A stretch of 64,000 nt of DNA from Leptospira fainei serovar Hurstbridge str. BUT 6 (GCF_000306235.2 NZ_AKWZ02000010.1:1426001-1490000); one strand, 5' to 3'. Positions 36,839 through 46,824 are shown, counted from the first letter of the stretch. Notes: generated from the letters alone by a model not told the origin. A program made the numbers and translations.

Positions 36839-38378
36839 AATAAATCACCTCCTTCCCGAATATCCCCTTGAGTATGATCGTTCCGAACAATAAAATGAAA
36901 ACCAGGGCTTGTAAAATCGGCCCTTTCTTTAAAATGAAATATCTGTCTTTTCGGGTATAAACGAAATAATCGATAATTAAGAGCGGTAATGCGATTCTGA
37001 GCATCTCCCAGAAATAATGGCCGACGGACAATATTCCGTTTACTTGATCGGTGAGATTCCAGGGTGAAAAAATTTGGGAGTAGAGCAAAAGCATGTGACT
37101 CGTATCATAGGCGCGAAAGCCGACGGCGCTTAAGGCAAATAGTAAAAAAGTAAGCATACGGCTGCCGATCGCGATCGGGATTCGAATCCAAATCGGTTTT
37201 TCGGGAGCATTCGCAATCGGAGGAAAATTCCATAAAATGCTCATATAGATCACCGTAAAAATACCGTTTAAGAGTCCCCATGTGATGAACGTCCAGTTGG
37301 CGCCGTGCCAAAGACCCGAGAGACCGAATACGAGAAGTATATTACGAATTTGCTTTGTTCTTGTCGTGCGACTACCGCCTAACGGAAAATAAACGTATTC
37401 CCGAAACCATCGATTTAAGGTTACGTGCCATCGGGTCCATAACTCTATCGGAGTCGCGGAATATTCCGGAGTCTCGAAATTGACGGTTAATTGAACTCCT
37501 AAGAAACGGGATACGCCCAATGCGATAAAAGAATACCCGGCAAAGTCGCAATAAATTTGTATTAGAAATCCCAAAGTGGCCGAAAGAACTTGGCCGCCAC
37601 CCATTCCAAGTGCGTGATCGGAGTGGGCTAAATAAGCTTCCTTGTTTGGAAAGTAAACTTGATCGACTAAAGGTCCTAAATTATCCGCGACATAAACTTT
37701 CAGAAAATAACCGAGCAGAATATCCCAAATTCCTTCCAATAAAATCGAGGAATTTGGAAATTTAGGTTTCTTTAATTGAGGAATCAGGTCGCCGGCGCGT
37801 TCGATAGGTCCGGCTACAAGCTGCGGAAAGTAAGTAACAAATAACGCGAAATCAAAAAAGTCTTTCTCTGCGGATATCTGTCCTCTATAAACGTCGATCG
37901 TATAAGACATGGTTTGGAAAGTGTAAAAACTGATTCCTACCGGCAATACGATGGATCGTAATAGTAACGAGTTACTTCCTCCAACGGGATCCCAACCCAA
38001 AAGGCCGGAGAGAGTATTCCACTCGTGGATGAAGCTGTCCGCAAAGAAGTTGAAATACTTCATCGTGAAGAGGATACCTAAATTGGCGAGGATCGAGAAC
38101 CAAAGAAATATCCTTTTTTGCGTTTGAGTTCGTGCCCCGTTAATTCCGAGTGCAGCCGAATAATCTACGAAGGTGCTCAGTATGATTAAGGTAAGAAAAA
38201 TCCAATCCCACCAACCGTAAAAAAAATAGGATGCGGCTAGCAACCAGAGATTTTGACCTCTCGCAGCCAAAGGGTATTTTTTGGCCAAACCACCCAAGAC
38301 CAAAAAGATTGCATAAACGACTAAAAAAAAGAGTAAAAATACGAAAGTGTTGAATAGCATCGGGTTGAAGTCGTTCAT
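36828..38378 (-). CDS. MBOAT-family membrane O-acyltransferase (AlgI-like)
   Basis: The multi-span protein (about 516 residues) has the family core: FYTFQTMSYTIDVYRG, YFPQLVAGPIERA, PIELWTRWHVTLNRWFREYV, and the invariant His in SGLWHGANWTFITWG. MBOAT proteins of this group transfer acetyl or other acyl groups to exported polysaccharides or teichoic-acid-like polymers. The start is uncertain: ATG 38376-38378 is used; ATG at 38358-38360 gives the more canonical MLFNTFVFLL opening, and a TTG at 38402 is also in frame. It is coupled to the downstream DUF1574 gene. Confidence 0.88.
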   Translation of the reverse strand: MNDFNPMLFNTFVFLLFFLVVYAIFLVLGGLAKKYPLAARGQNLWLLAASYFFYGWWDWIFLTLIILSTFVDYSAALGINGARTQTQKRIFLWFSILANLGILFTMKYFNFFADSFIHEWNTLSGLLGWDPVGGSNSLLLRSIVLPVGISFYTFQTMSYTIDVYRGQISAEKDFFDFALFVTYFPQLVAGPIERAGDLIPQLKKPKFPNSSILLEGIWDILLGYFLKVYVADNLGPLVDQVYFPNKEAYLAHSDHALGMGGGQVLSATLGFLIQIYCDFAGYSFIALGVSRFLGVQLTVNFETPEYSATPIELWTRWHVTLNRWFREYVYFPLGGSRTTRTKQIRNILLVFGLSGLWHGANWTFITWGLLNGIFTVIYMSILWNFPPIANAPEKPIWIRIPIAIGSRMLTFLLFALSAVGFRAYDTSHMLLLYSQIFSPWNLTDQVNGILSVGHYFWEMLRIALPLLIIDYFVYTRKDRYFILKKGPILQALVFILLFGTIILKGIFGKEVIYFAF

Positions 38379-38704
38379 CGACAGTTTTGCCGACGAATTC
38401 AATAGGTCAACTTCATTGGCAATATTTATGAACCAAAAAATCCCATTGGAAATTCACGCGTGGATGCTTGTTTTTCGCTTATATTTCGGTTCGATGCCGC
38501 CGTTATATTTCGAGGATCGGAGATCGTCCGCAACCGAATTTAGGATAAATATTGCCGATATGCTAAACGAACTGTATTTTTATGTCCGCTAAGTCGATAA
38601 TCGGTTCCGACAGAAACAAATTATTTTTTAATCGAAAAATCGATTTTATTATCTGATTTTTCTGCGCGAATTTTTCCATCTAATGGGCTGAGCATTTCGT
38701 AAGA
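38379..38704. other. Divergent intergenic region between MBOAT and SpoIIE genes
   Basis: This AT-rich gap of about 325 bp would hold promoters for both divergent genes. An AATCGA/TCGATT repeat with a 4-base centre occurs at 38630-38645, but it is short and unsupported. No convincing gene is seen. Confidence 0.4.
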
Positions 38705-41700
38705 ATGAATTCTATTTTTTTAAACTTTTATGCGTTCGGTTCGATCCTTGCGGCCTTCTTCTGTTTGTATGTCACCTTTTTCTTTCTTACGATTAAGGAC
38801 GGAAGCAAGGCGGCCTTCCATCTAGGTCTGTGTTGCCTATCCTCATTTTTCCATCATATCGGTTATATTTGGGGTTTTATTTCCTATGACGAAAGTACGA
38901 TCTTCCATCGATGGATAGTCGTCGCGGGTCCTTTGATCAGTTTTACCCAGCTTGTCGCTTTCTTCATATACTTTCCCGCACCTAGAACCAGGGGATTGAA
39001 AATAGGTTTAAGCTTTTATGCTTTACTTCATTTGGGTGTGTTAGCGGTAACCGTTTGGTATGTCACGATATCACTGGGGGCTACTCGCACTTTCGTAGCT
39101 GGGAGTCATTATTGGGATTTTGAAACACACGGATTTTATAAATATTTTTCGATCATTATCCTTTTTTACGATGTCTCCTATCTGGTGATCGCCTTGTGGA
39201 AAGCGGTTGTCGAGAAAGGGAAAGAAAGACGATCCGTAATATACATTCTGTTGGCTTATATCGTAATCACGGTCTTGCCGGGTATACTCAACGCGATGAG
39301 TCGCGACGGTTCCGTTTCCCGAGCCACTTATCAACAATCCTTTGATGCCGGAATGGTAATCGGGATGTTCTTGATTCTTATCGTTTATGTGAACGCAACC
39401 AAGGAACGAACGACGATTTTGAGCAGGATTGTGGGAATTTCTTTGGCGACCTTTGCCGTCTGCTATCTGTTAGCCGGTTATTCCATTTTGGAAGGGTATG
39501 AAGAAGCATACGACGAGAGTAAAAATAAAGATACCGTTTTAACGGTGATGAATAACCGATCTCCTCAAGGATTGGCATACGTCCTTTCATTCGATCCCGA
39601 TTCGGGTAAATTCGAAATTGAAAAAGGATCGAAAGACCCGCGATTCAATTCGGAAGATAATCTAGAGACTAAATTTTTCAGAATTCGAAATCAGTTGATA
39701 AACGTAGGTTCGGGCTCTTCTTCGGAAAGGTCGACTCGTATCGATTCCATTTTAAAATCCGCTCCGGGAGAATTTTCCGCGTATGCCGAAGGTTTACGCG
39801 CATTTTTGAGATCGAAACCGGGCTCTTCCGATTCCGATATCGCGACTTATTTTCGCAGCACAAATGAGAAGCTGAATATTATAAGAAGTAAATTTTCTCA
39901 TCTGTCGGATCGCAGAGACTCTCAGGCTATCCGGAAATTGTTTTCCTCCGAAACGATCGGGGTTTCGGAAACTTTGGCGATCGTGCGCAACAAGGCCTCG
40001 GCGGCTATACAGGAAGGAAAGAGCGAAGCGGAAATCTCTAAAATCGTATTCTCTTTCCTCTCTCCGATTCATGAGGAAGGAAAAAGAGTTTATCGAGGAA
40101 CTCGGCTATTCAAACCGGGAGATCCTACACCGCAATTTTATCTCGCTTATTATTTCTCGAATCCGAGAAACGGAAAAATTTACGAGGTGGGCTACGACTA
40201 TCGGGATTACAGGGTTTTCCAAAACAAGCCGGCGATGGTTTTAGTGATTTCCTTAGTCGGCATGGTACTTGTAGTCGTTGTCGGTTTTCAGTTTTTCTTC
40301 AGGAATGCCCTTGTTTTGCCTATGGACGAGATTGTAACGGGCCTCCGGGAAGTTAATTCAGGAAACTTAAATTACCGGCTGGTTCCCCGCGTGGAGGACG
40401 AAATCGGATTTATGGCCAGATCGTTCAACCGAATGGCTCGGAGTATTCAGGCAGGCAGAAAGCGTTTAGAACAATACGCGGATGAATTGGAAGAAAAAGT
40501 AAAGGAGAGGACGAGCGAACTAGAGCAAACTTTAGGCGAAGTGCGCGAGCTAAAGCAGCAGCAAGACGGAGATTATTTCTTAACGTCCCTTTTGATCAAA
40601 CCTCTCGGATCGAACAAGGCGGTTTCCGAAAATGTGAGAGTGGATTTTTTTGTTGAACAAAAGAAAAAATTCACCTTTAGGCGGTTCGAAGATGAAATAG
40701 GCGGTGATTTGAATATCTCGAATCATATTCGGTTGCGCGATCGATCCTATACGATTTTTCTAAACGCGGACGCGATGGGAAAATCGATGCAAGGAGCGGG
40801 TGGCGCTCTCGTTTTGGGCGCAGTTTGCGAGTCGATCATAGAAAGGACGAGGATGGCGGCTTCTATGAGGGAGCTATCGCCGGAACGTTGGTTAAAGAAC
40901 GCATTTACTGAATTGCATAAGGTGTTCGAAAGTTTCGACGGTTCCATGCTGGTATCTACCGTATTGGGACTCATCGACGACGAATCAGGCGTATTATATT
41001 ATATTAATGCAGAGCATCCATGGACGGTGTTATACCGCGACGGCATTGCAAGTTTCATCGAAGATGATTTGATGTTTCGAAAACTCGGTACGACGGGACT
41101 CGACGGCCGGATATATGTTAAGACTTTCCAATTGGAACCTGGGGATGTGATCATCGCCGGCTCGGACGGTAGAGACGATATCCTTATCGGTACCGAGCAG
41201 GACGGTTCGAGAATCATCAACGACGACGAACTATTATTTCTCAGAAAAGTCGAGCAGGGGAAAGGGGAACTAAAATCCATCTACCTTGCGATCACTTCGC
41301 ATGGAATGTTAACGGACGACCTATCGATGATCAGATTATCGTTTAAGGAAGCCGATCAGAATGTTAAGGACAATGAGAAAGCGCAACGAGAAAGGGTTTT
41401 GGAATTTTTACGACAAGCAAAGGAAAGAGCCAATAATAAGGACATAAAGGAAGCTTTATCGTTTTTGGAAGAGGCGGATATGATCGACAGCCGTATTCCT
41501 GAAGTAAAAAAGAATTTCGTTAGATTGTTTATAAAAATGAAGAATTATCCGAAAGCGGTTTTATATGCGGAAGATTATCTAAATCTAAAACCGGTCGATA
41601 AGGAAATACTATATGTGGCGTCTTTTGCGGCTAGAAAGGCAGGAGACCTGGGAAAAGCCCAGGATTTTGGGGAGAGATTGTATTTAAGAGAACCCGAACA

Positions 41701-41878
41701 TCTTAAAAATTTAATTAATTTGGCTCAAACCTATGTTGCCCTTAAAAACTACCAAAGGGCATTAAAAATGACCGTTGCGGCGCTAATTCTGGATCCTGAA
41801 AACGAAATCATATTAAAAATAAGAGATGTATTAAACGGTCTATCCGGAAAACATAAAGTTGAAGATCGGGAAAATTAA
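38705..41878 (+). CDS. Multidomain SpoIIE-type PP2C phosphatase with membrane sensor, HAMP and TPRs
   Basis: The 1057-residue protein starts with seven or eight hydrophobic helices (to about residue 260), then a large extracytoplasmic region (about 262-500), a TM helix (about 505-525), a HAMP domain (MDEIVTGLREVNSGNLNYRL), a coiled coil, and a SpoIIE/PP2C phosphatase domain (about 640-870; LNADAMGKSMQGAGGALVLG and VIIAGSDGRDDILIG metal-site regions). The last 160 residues are TPR-like. Such proteins dephosphorylate anti-sigma antagonists in response to envelope signals. The STAS protein at 34948-35286 is a candidate substrate. The ribosome-binding site is weak. Confidence 0.88.
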   Translation: MNSIFLNFYAFGSILAAFFCLYVTFFFLTIKDGSKAAFHLGLCCLSSFFHHIGYIWGFISYDESTIFHRWIVVAGPLISFTQLVAFFIYFPAPRTRGLKIGLSFYALLHLGVLAVTVWYVTISLGATRTFVAGSHYWDFETHGFYKYFSIIILFYDVSYLVIALWKAVVEKGKERRSVIYILLAYIVITVLPGILNAMSRDGSVSRATYQQSFDAGMVIGMFLILIVYVNATKERTTILSRIVGISLATFAVCYLLAGYSILEGYEEAYDESKNKDTVLTVMNNRSPQGLAYVLSFDPDSGKFEIEKGSKDPRFNSEDNLETKFFRIRNQLINVGSGSSSERSTRIDSILKSAPGEFSAYAEGLRAFLRSKPGSSDSDIATYFRSTNEKLNIIRSKFSHLSDRRDSQAIRKLFSSETIGVSETLAIVRNKASAAIQEGKSEAEISKIVFSFLSPIHEEGKRVYRGTRLFKPGDPTPQFYLAYYFSNPRNGKIYEVGYDYRDYRVFQNKPAMVLVISLVGMVLVVVVGFQFFFRNALVLPMDEIVTGLREVNSGNLNYRLVPRVEDEIGFMARSFNRMARSIQAGRKRLEQYADELEEKVKERTSELEQTLGEVRELKQQQDGDYFLTSLLIKPLGSNKAVSENVRVDFFVEQKKKFTFRRFEDEIGGDLNISNHIRLRDRSYTIFLNADAMGKSMQGAGGALVLGAVCESIIERTRMAASMRELSPERWLKNAFTELHKVFESFDGSMLVSTVLGLIDDESGVLYYINAEHPWTVLYRDGIASFIEDDLMFRKLGTTGLDGRIYVKTFQLEPGDVIIAGSDGRDDILIGTEQDGSRIINDDELLFLRKVEQGKGELKSIYLAITSHGMLTDDLSMIRLSFKEADQNVKDNEKAQRERVLEFLRQAKERANNKDIKEALSFLEEADMIDSRIPEVKKNFVRLFIKMKNYPKAVLYAEDYLNLKPVDKEILYVASFAARKAGDLGKAQDFGERLYLREPEHLKNLINLAQTYVALKNYQRALKMTVAALILDPENEIILKIRDVLNGLSGKHKVEDREN

Positions 41879-42116
41879 TGCGTTAGAAATGCACCCCGGT
41901 CCAATGCGATCTGCCCTTAGATGAATTGAAAGGGTCCTTTCTATGTCGCATTAAAGTCTCAAAAGATACTTCGAAGAATCACATAATTATTGATTTGAAA
42001 TCAATAAAAACTATGAAGAATATTCTTTCCTTTGAATCTTGATTCGGGTCAAGAATGTTATTTTAACGATTCCTGTTGCAAAAAACACCAATTCCATCGA
42101 ATTTTGAAGAATATGA

Positions 42117-43916
42117 TTGAATATTGAACCTTCTCAGGTAAGATACTTCGTTGCTCAATTATGTATGTTTGATATAACTTATTCGAGAAAGTTAATCCTC
42201 GGTTTTTCTGTAGCTGCTTTGTTGATCGTCGCGATCGGTGGGGCGGCGTTATCCAGCAATCGAATCTTGGCGGATGCAAAGTCCTGGGAAAGTCATGCTC
42301 AGGAAGTTATTCTCAAATTGGAATCGATTTCTTCCAGTATGAAGGATTCGGAACTTGCTAACATTCGCTATCAAAACACGCATAACGTCATATACCTTGA
42401 GGATTTCCGACGATCGGGTGAGATTGTTCGGACGAAAATTCAGGATTTGCGGGTGTTAACCGCAGATAATCCGGAGCAAATCGAGAATATTCAAGAACTC
42501 GAATCAATGGCGGAAAAGTGGACCGGACTTTCGGATGAAATATTGAAACCCCGGAGTCGTGATGGCTTGGAATCCTGGGGAGAAATATTAGGAACCATTG
42601 AATTAATGAAAAGATTGGAGCAAAGGTTATTCGAAGTCCGCGGCAAAAACTCCGAACTTCAGGTGCAGATAAGCCAAGGGATTATTTATACCTCGATCGC
42701 ATTTCATCTCCTCTTGCTTGCGTTATTATTCAGAATTTTAAAGGCGGAATCAATTAAGCGAAAAGACACCGAAAGCGTACTGTTTGAAAAAAAGGGCCTT
42801 CTCGAGCTGATATTGAATAGCATGGCGGACGGTGTCGTCGCGCTTGACGAAGAAAAAAGAATTTTTTTACACAATGCTCGAGTGATGGAGCTGGTCGGCG
42901 ATGTTCCGAATAATAATACCCGCTGGGAAGACTGGATTCGAAGTAATGGATTTTCGATCGCAAAGGAGACCGATGCGGAACTCTTCAATCACAACGGGAA
43001 GCAATCCAATTTCTTCGAAATGGAAAGAAGCAGATTTTTACTTCAAGGAGGAAAGAAAATCGGTTCGGAAAATCATATTTTAGAAATAAATTCCAGAACG
43101 ATGAAAGATCGAGGCGGCGAAAAGTTGGGAAACGTTGTTCTCTTATCCGACGTTACGGAACGATCCGACTGGGAACGTCAGATTAAGGATCTTAATAATG
43201 AACTTAATAAAAATCTAAAGAAGGCGGAAATTGCCAATCGTGAGCTAGAGGCATTTAGTTACTCCGTTTCCCACGATTTGCGGTCTCCAATTCGAGGAAT
43301 AGACGGGTTCACTAAAATATTGACTGAAGATTATTCGGCAGTACTGGACGCGGAGGGTCGACGTATACTAGGCGTTATCATGGATAGCGCTAAAATCATG
43401 GGACAATTAATCGATGATTTGTTGGCTTTCTATAGAGTATCGAAAAACGAACCGAAAACGGATCGTCTGGACATGAATAGACTTGTGAAAGATTGCATCA
43501 TCTCTATGAAACAAAATGGCTCGATTTCCGAACTGGAGATTAAAGTGGAAGATTTACCGTATGCGACGGGCGATACGTCCATGGTCAAACAAGTTATCTT
43601 TAACTTACTCTCTAACGCATCTAAATACTCTTCGAAAGTACGGAATGCGATGGTTAGAGTCGGCGGTGTAAACGGTGGCAATGAAAATACGTACTTCGTT
43701 CAGGACAATGGAGTCGGTTTTAATAGCCAGTATTCGCATAAACTTTTTAAAATATTTCAAAGACTTCATTCTCCCGAGGAATTCGAAGGGACGGGGATCG
43801 GTTTGGCAATTGTAGAAAGGATAGTTAGTAGACATGGAGGAAGAGTATGGGCAGAGGGAGAAACGAATCGAGGGGCAACGTTTTATTTTACGCTGCCGTC
43901 AGGAGCTGAATTATGA
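42117..43916 (+). CDS. Sensor histidine kinase with CHASE3-like and PAS domains
   Basis: The 599-residue protein has TM1 (about 28-46), a helical extracytoplasmic CHASE3-like sensor (about 50-185), TM2 (about 189-208) and a PAS domain (about 225-350). The dimerisation domain has phospho-accepting His386 (FSYSVSHDLRSPIRG), followed by an ATPase domain with FNLLSNASKYS, VQDNGVGF and EGTGIGLAIVERI. The HisKA/ATPase half resembles cyanobacterial phytochrome-type kinases that pair with Rcp1-like receivers. The start is TTG 42117; ATG at 42165 is also plausible. The next gene overlaps by four bases. Confidence 0.9.
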   Translation: MNIEPSQVRYFVAQLCMFDITYSRKLILGFSVAALLIVAIGGAALSSNRILADAKSWESHAQEVILKLESISSSMKDSELANIRYQNTHNVIYLEDFRRSGEIVRTKIQDLRVLTADNPEQIENIQELESMAEKWTGLSDEILKPRSRDGLESWGEILGTIELMKRLEQRLFEVRGKNSELQVQISQGIIYTSIAFHLLLLALLFRILKAESIKRKDTESVLFEKKGLLELILNSMADGVVALDEEKRIFLHNARVMELVGDVPNNNTRWEDWIRSNGFSIAKETDAELFNHNGKQSNFFEMERSRFLLQGGKKIGSENHILEINSRTMKDRGGEKLGNVVLLSDVTERSDWERQIKDLNNELNKNLKKAEIANRELEAFSYSVSHDLRSPIRGIDGFTKILTEDYSAVLDAEGRRILGVIMDSAKIMGQLIDDLLAFYRVSKNEPKTDRLDMNRLVKDCIISMKQNGSISELEIKVEDLPYATGDTSMVKQVIFNLLSNASKYSSKVRNAMVRVGGVNGGNENTYFVQDNGVGFNSQYSHKLFKIFQRLHSPEEFEGTGIGLAIVERIVSRHGGRVWAEGETNRGATFYFTLPSGAEL

Positions 43917-44356
43917 GCGGTTCCGGAAATTTTGAGATTCTTTACGCAGAGGATAATCCGAATGACGCGGAGCTTACCATGCGCGGATTCAAAAAGAATA
44001 ATCTGATTAATAACGTGATTCATGTCAGAGACGGGGAAGAGGCCTTAGATTTCCTATATTGCAAAGGAAAGTATTCGGCAAGAATCGCAAACGAATCCCC
44101 TTTATTCGTATTACTAGATTTAAAAATGCCTAAAGTTGACGGCCTCGAAGTGCTTCGAACTATGAAGGGCGACGACAATTTAAAAATGATTCCGGTAGTC
44201 ATGCTTACTTCCTCGTCCGAAGAAAGGGATATAGTAGAAAGTTATAAATTAGGTGTGAACAGTTATATCGTTAAACCGGTCGAATTTGAAAAACTTGTGA
44301 TCACTGTAGCGGAAATAGGACAATATTGGTGTATATTAAACAAGTCGGTGTCCTGA
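43913..44356 (+). CDS. Single-domain response regulator (Rcp1-like)
   Basis: The 147-residue receiver has the acidic pocket E13-D14 (LYAEDNPNDAELT), phospho-acceptor D69 (VLLDLKMPKVDG), VVMLTSS and YIVKPVE. The insertion FLYCKGKYSARIANESP is typical of Rcp1-type receivers that work with phytochrome-like kinases. There is no output domain, so it shuttles phosphate or binds a target. Its ATG overlaps the kinase stop, and the next kinase starts two bases after its stop, so the three form one operon. Confidence 0.95.
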   Translation: MSGSGNFEILYAEDNPNDAELTMRGFKKNNLINNVIHVRDGEEALDFLYCKGKYSARIANESPLFVLLDLKMPKVDGLEVLRTMKGDDNLKMIPVVMLTSSSEERDIVESYKLGVNSYIVKPVEFEKLVITVAEIGQYWCILNKSVS

Positions 44357-44357
44357 G

Positions 44358-45494
44358 ATGAAACCATTAAAATTTTTATTTTTAGAAGATTCGCCAACGG
44401 ATTTGGAATTGATTCAACGCGAGTTGAAAAAAGGAGGAATTGAATATATTCCTGTACATGTTCAAGATAGGGCGACGTACTTAAGAGCGATTTTCGAGGA
44501 GAAACCGGACTTTATTTTTTCGGATTTTTCTCTCCCGGATTTTGACGGTCTCTCTGCTTTGTCTCTCGCAAAGGAAAGTTGTCCTGAGACTCCTTTTATA
44601 TTCGTCTCGGGGACATACGGAGAGGAAGCTGCGATTCAAACTCTTACAAGGGGAGCGACGGATTACGTATTGAAAGATCGTCTTGTAAAATTAGTGCCGG
44701 CGTTTCGACGAGCCTTGAGGGAAAGAGACGAATGTGAAGCCCGGCTTCAGGCTGAGAAAGATAAATACGATATCGAAGAGCAGCTACGTCAAAGCCAGAA
44801 GTTAGAGGCAATGGGCTTCCTGGCCGGAGCGATGGCTCACGAAATAAATAATCCGATTATGACAATTATCGAGTATTCTAAACTCGTTGAAATGGGAGAG
44901 CAGGACCAAGATAAAATCAAGCGAATCGCTTCAAAGATTCATAATGAAGCCGAACGAATTTCGGTGATGGTTAAGGATTTGCTTCGATTTGCCCGAAAAG
45001 AAAAAGGGCAGTATGAAAAGGTCGATATAAGGAACACTCTGATTAAAATGCGATCGATCGTCGAGCAGCGGATTAAAATGAGTAATATAACTTTGAATTT
45101 GGATATCTCCGAAGATGTTTCTCTTGTCGTATGTAAGGAGGGGCAGATTCTGCAAGTGCTTCTGAATCTAGCGAATAATTCCATCGATTCCTTAAATCAG
45201 CGTAAGGAAGGATACTACGAGGATAAACAAGTGACGGTTTCGGTCAAAATGGTCGACCTTGGGAATAAGCCCTTGGTTAGAATTACTGTGGAAGACACCG
45301 GTTTAGGAATTCCTCCTGAAATCGGTCGGTCCATTTTCAATACTTTTTTCACGACGAAGGAAGCCGACAAAGGAACCGGCCTGGGATTATCCGTTAGTTT
45401 GAGCATCGTAAAAGAGCATGGAGGATATCTCTCGTTCGAAAGCGTTCCGGGTGAATACACTAGATTCTTTTTGGATTTGCCGGGATCATTCTAA
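44358..45494 (+). CDS. Receiver-histidine kinase hybrid
   Basis: The 378-residue soluble protein has an N-terminal receiver with phospho-acceptor D56 (FIFSDFSLPDFDG), a helical linker (about 120-150), a HisKA domain with H161 (GAMAHEINNPIMTIIEY) and an ATPase domain (LLNLANNSIDSLNQ, VEDTGLGIP, GTGLGLSVSL). It has no membrane segment. Phosphorylation of the receiver could set kinase activity, with the upstream Rcp1-like regulator passing phosphate between the two kinases. The three genes therefore look like a phosphorelay. The final output is not in the operon. Confidence 0.92.
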   Translation: MKPLKFLFLEDSPTDLELIQRELKKGGIEYIPVHVQDRATYLRAIFEEKPDFIFSDFSLPDFDGLSALSLAKESCPETPFIFVSGTYGEEAAIQTLTRGATDYVLKDRLVKLVPAFRRALRERDECEARLQAEKDKYDIEEQLRQSQKLEAMGFLAGAMAHEINNPIMTIIEYSKLVEMGEQDQDKIKRIASKIHNEAERISVMVKDLLRFARKEKGQYEKVDIRNTLIKMRSIVEQRIKMSNITLNLDISEDVSLVVCKEGQILQVLLNLANNSIDSLNQRKEGYYEDKQVTVSVKMVDLGNKPLVRITVEDTGLGIPPEIGRSIFNTFFTTKEADKGTGLGLSVSLSIVKEHGGYLSFESVPGEYTRFFLDLPGSF

Positions 45495-45558
45495 ATTTTC
45501 ACAAAATTAGAATGGATCTTTGCTTGAATTCTGTATCTAATTGCCGGACGGAAAGAGT

Positions 45559-46824
45559 ATGCCGGCAGACGATTTATACAAACCAACAAATCCTAGTTTC
45601 CAGCTCGGAAAAAAAGCCGTTAACATCGCCCAAAATGTTTCCGTTGGAACGTTAGAGGGAGTACGTTCTATCCTCGCGAAATCTTTTGAATGGACTTCGG
45701 TTCGTTTGGCTGAGATTTCCGGCGCTCCTTTGATTGAAAATTCCGAACTCGCCTCGTTTTTGAAAAAGACAGGGAACTCGTTGCAGCAAGCCGCCGAAAA
45801 GACCGAAGAAGGTCTAACAAGAGCGCTCGAATCCACTGCTATGGCAATGCAAAAGGCGTTGGAATCCTTAGACGGGGCCGATTCCGTCGTTAAGAAGACT
45901 CTATTCGAAAATATTCCCATCTCCAGTATCGTAGGAGATTCATTCGCCGATTTTCTCACGACCTCCCTGATTCGTCCTTCATTTCGGCTAAATGGCTCGG
46001 ATGTAGGTGCCAATGAGGTAGTTCAAGATTGGAAGAAGTCGGGATTACAGAATGTTATCGTCTGCGTCCCGGGGTTATTCTGCGATGAAGGTTTATGGAA
46101 TGCAAAAGGGGAAGTTACTCCATCTGCGATTATGGTTCGCGAAGGCTACTATCCGATTTATGTGCGTTTTAATCCCGGCGCTCATATTTCCGAAAATGGT
46201 GTCGCCTTATTGACGTTACTTGAGGAGTTATTATCCTCTCCGGAATTCGCGGAGCGAAAACTCGATTTTATTTCCTTCAGCCAGGGGGGACTCATTTTCC
46301 GAAGTGCATTATTCTTAGCTAGACAGAAGGGGTTTCCCTTATCGAATCGGATTCGACATGCGTTATTAATTAGTTCTCCGGACGGAGGATCCTATATAGA
46401 AAAAATCGGTTTTTGGCTGGGCTTAGGAGCGGAATCTTTGCCGGTATTTCCGGTAAATCTAATCGGCTTTATCGGGAATCAGAGAAGCGATGCCATGAAA
46501 GATTTGTCGCACGGAATTATTAGAGAGGAGGATTGGAAAAATCCGAATCAAATTTCAAGATACAAACAGGAGCTGTATTTTAACGAACTGGATGACGTTA
46601 ACGCCACGCAGGTATATAGCTTAGTTACCGAGGAAGAAGGCAACTGGTCTGACTGGATCGGAGACGGAATCGTGGAGAAGCCGAGTTTGGTTTACTTGTC
46701 GGAGCGAGTCTATAGGAAGAAACCGAATCCGGAAACTAGAGTTTGGAAACTAACAGGATTATCTCATTACCAAATTATGACTTCGTCAGCTCTGAAAGAG
46801 ATTCTGATCCGAGTCCTAAAATAA
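45559..46824 (+). CDS. Alpha/beta hydrolase with long helical N-terminus
   Basis: The product of about 421 residues starts with roughly 130 residues of amphipathic helix (NSLQQAAEKTEEGLTRALES, TAMAMQKALESLDGADSVVK), reminiscent of phasin or apolipoprotein-type segments. The second part has alpha/beta hydrolase motifs: VCVPGLFCDEGLW and the nucleophile elbow FISFSQGG with Ser241, where Ser replaces the usual first Gly of GxSxG. A late GLSHYQIM could hold the catalytic histidine. It may be a lipid- or polyester-associated hydrolase. ATG 45559 follows GGAAAGAG; a TTG at 45541 is also in frame. Confidence 0.68.
   Translation: MPADDLYKPTNPSFQLGKKAVNIAQNVSVGTLEGVRSILAKSFEWTSVRLAEISGAPLIENSELASFLKKTGNSLQQAAEKTEEGLTRALESTAMAMQKALESLDGADSVVKKTLFENIPISSIVGDSFADFLTTSLIRPSFRLNGSDVGANEVVQDWKKSGLQNVIVCVPGLFCDEGLWNAKGEVTPSAIMVREGYYPIYVRFNPGAHISENGVALLTLLEELLSSPEFAERKLDFISFSQGGLIFRSALFLARQKGFPLSNRIRHALLISSPDGGSYIEKIGFWLGLGAESLPVFPVNLIGFIGNQRSDAMKDLSHGIIREEDWKNPNQISRYKQELYFNELDDVNATQVYSLVTEEEGNWSDWIGDGIVEKPSLVYLSERVYRKKPNPETRVWKLTGLSHYQIMTSSALKEILIRVLK

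Noticed and set aside
38630..38645. AATCGA/TCGATT inverted repeat
   Set aside because: Too short and AT-rich to call an operator without a repeated copy.
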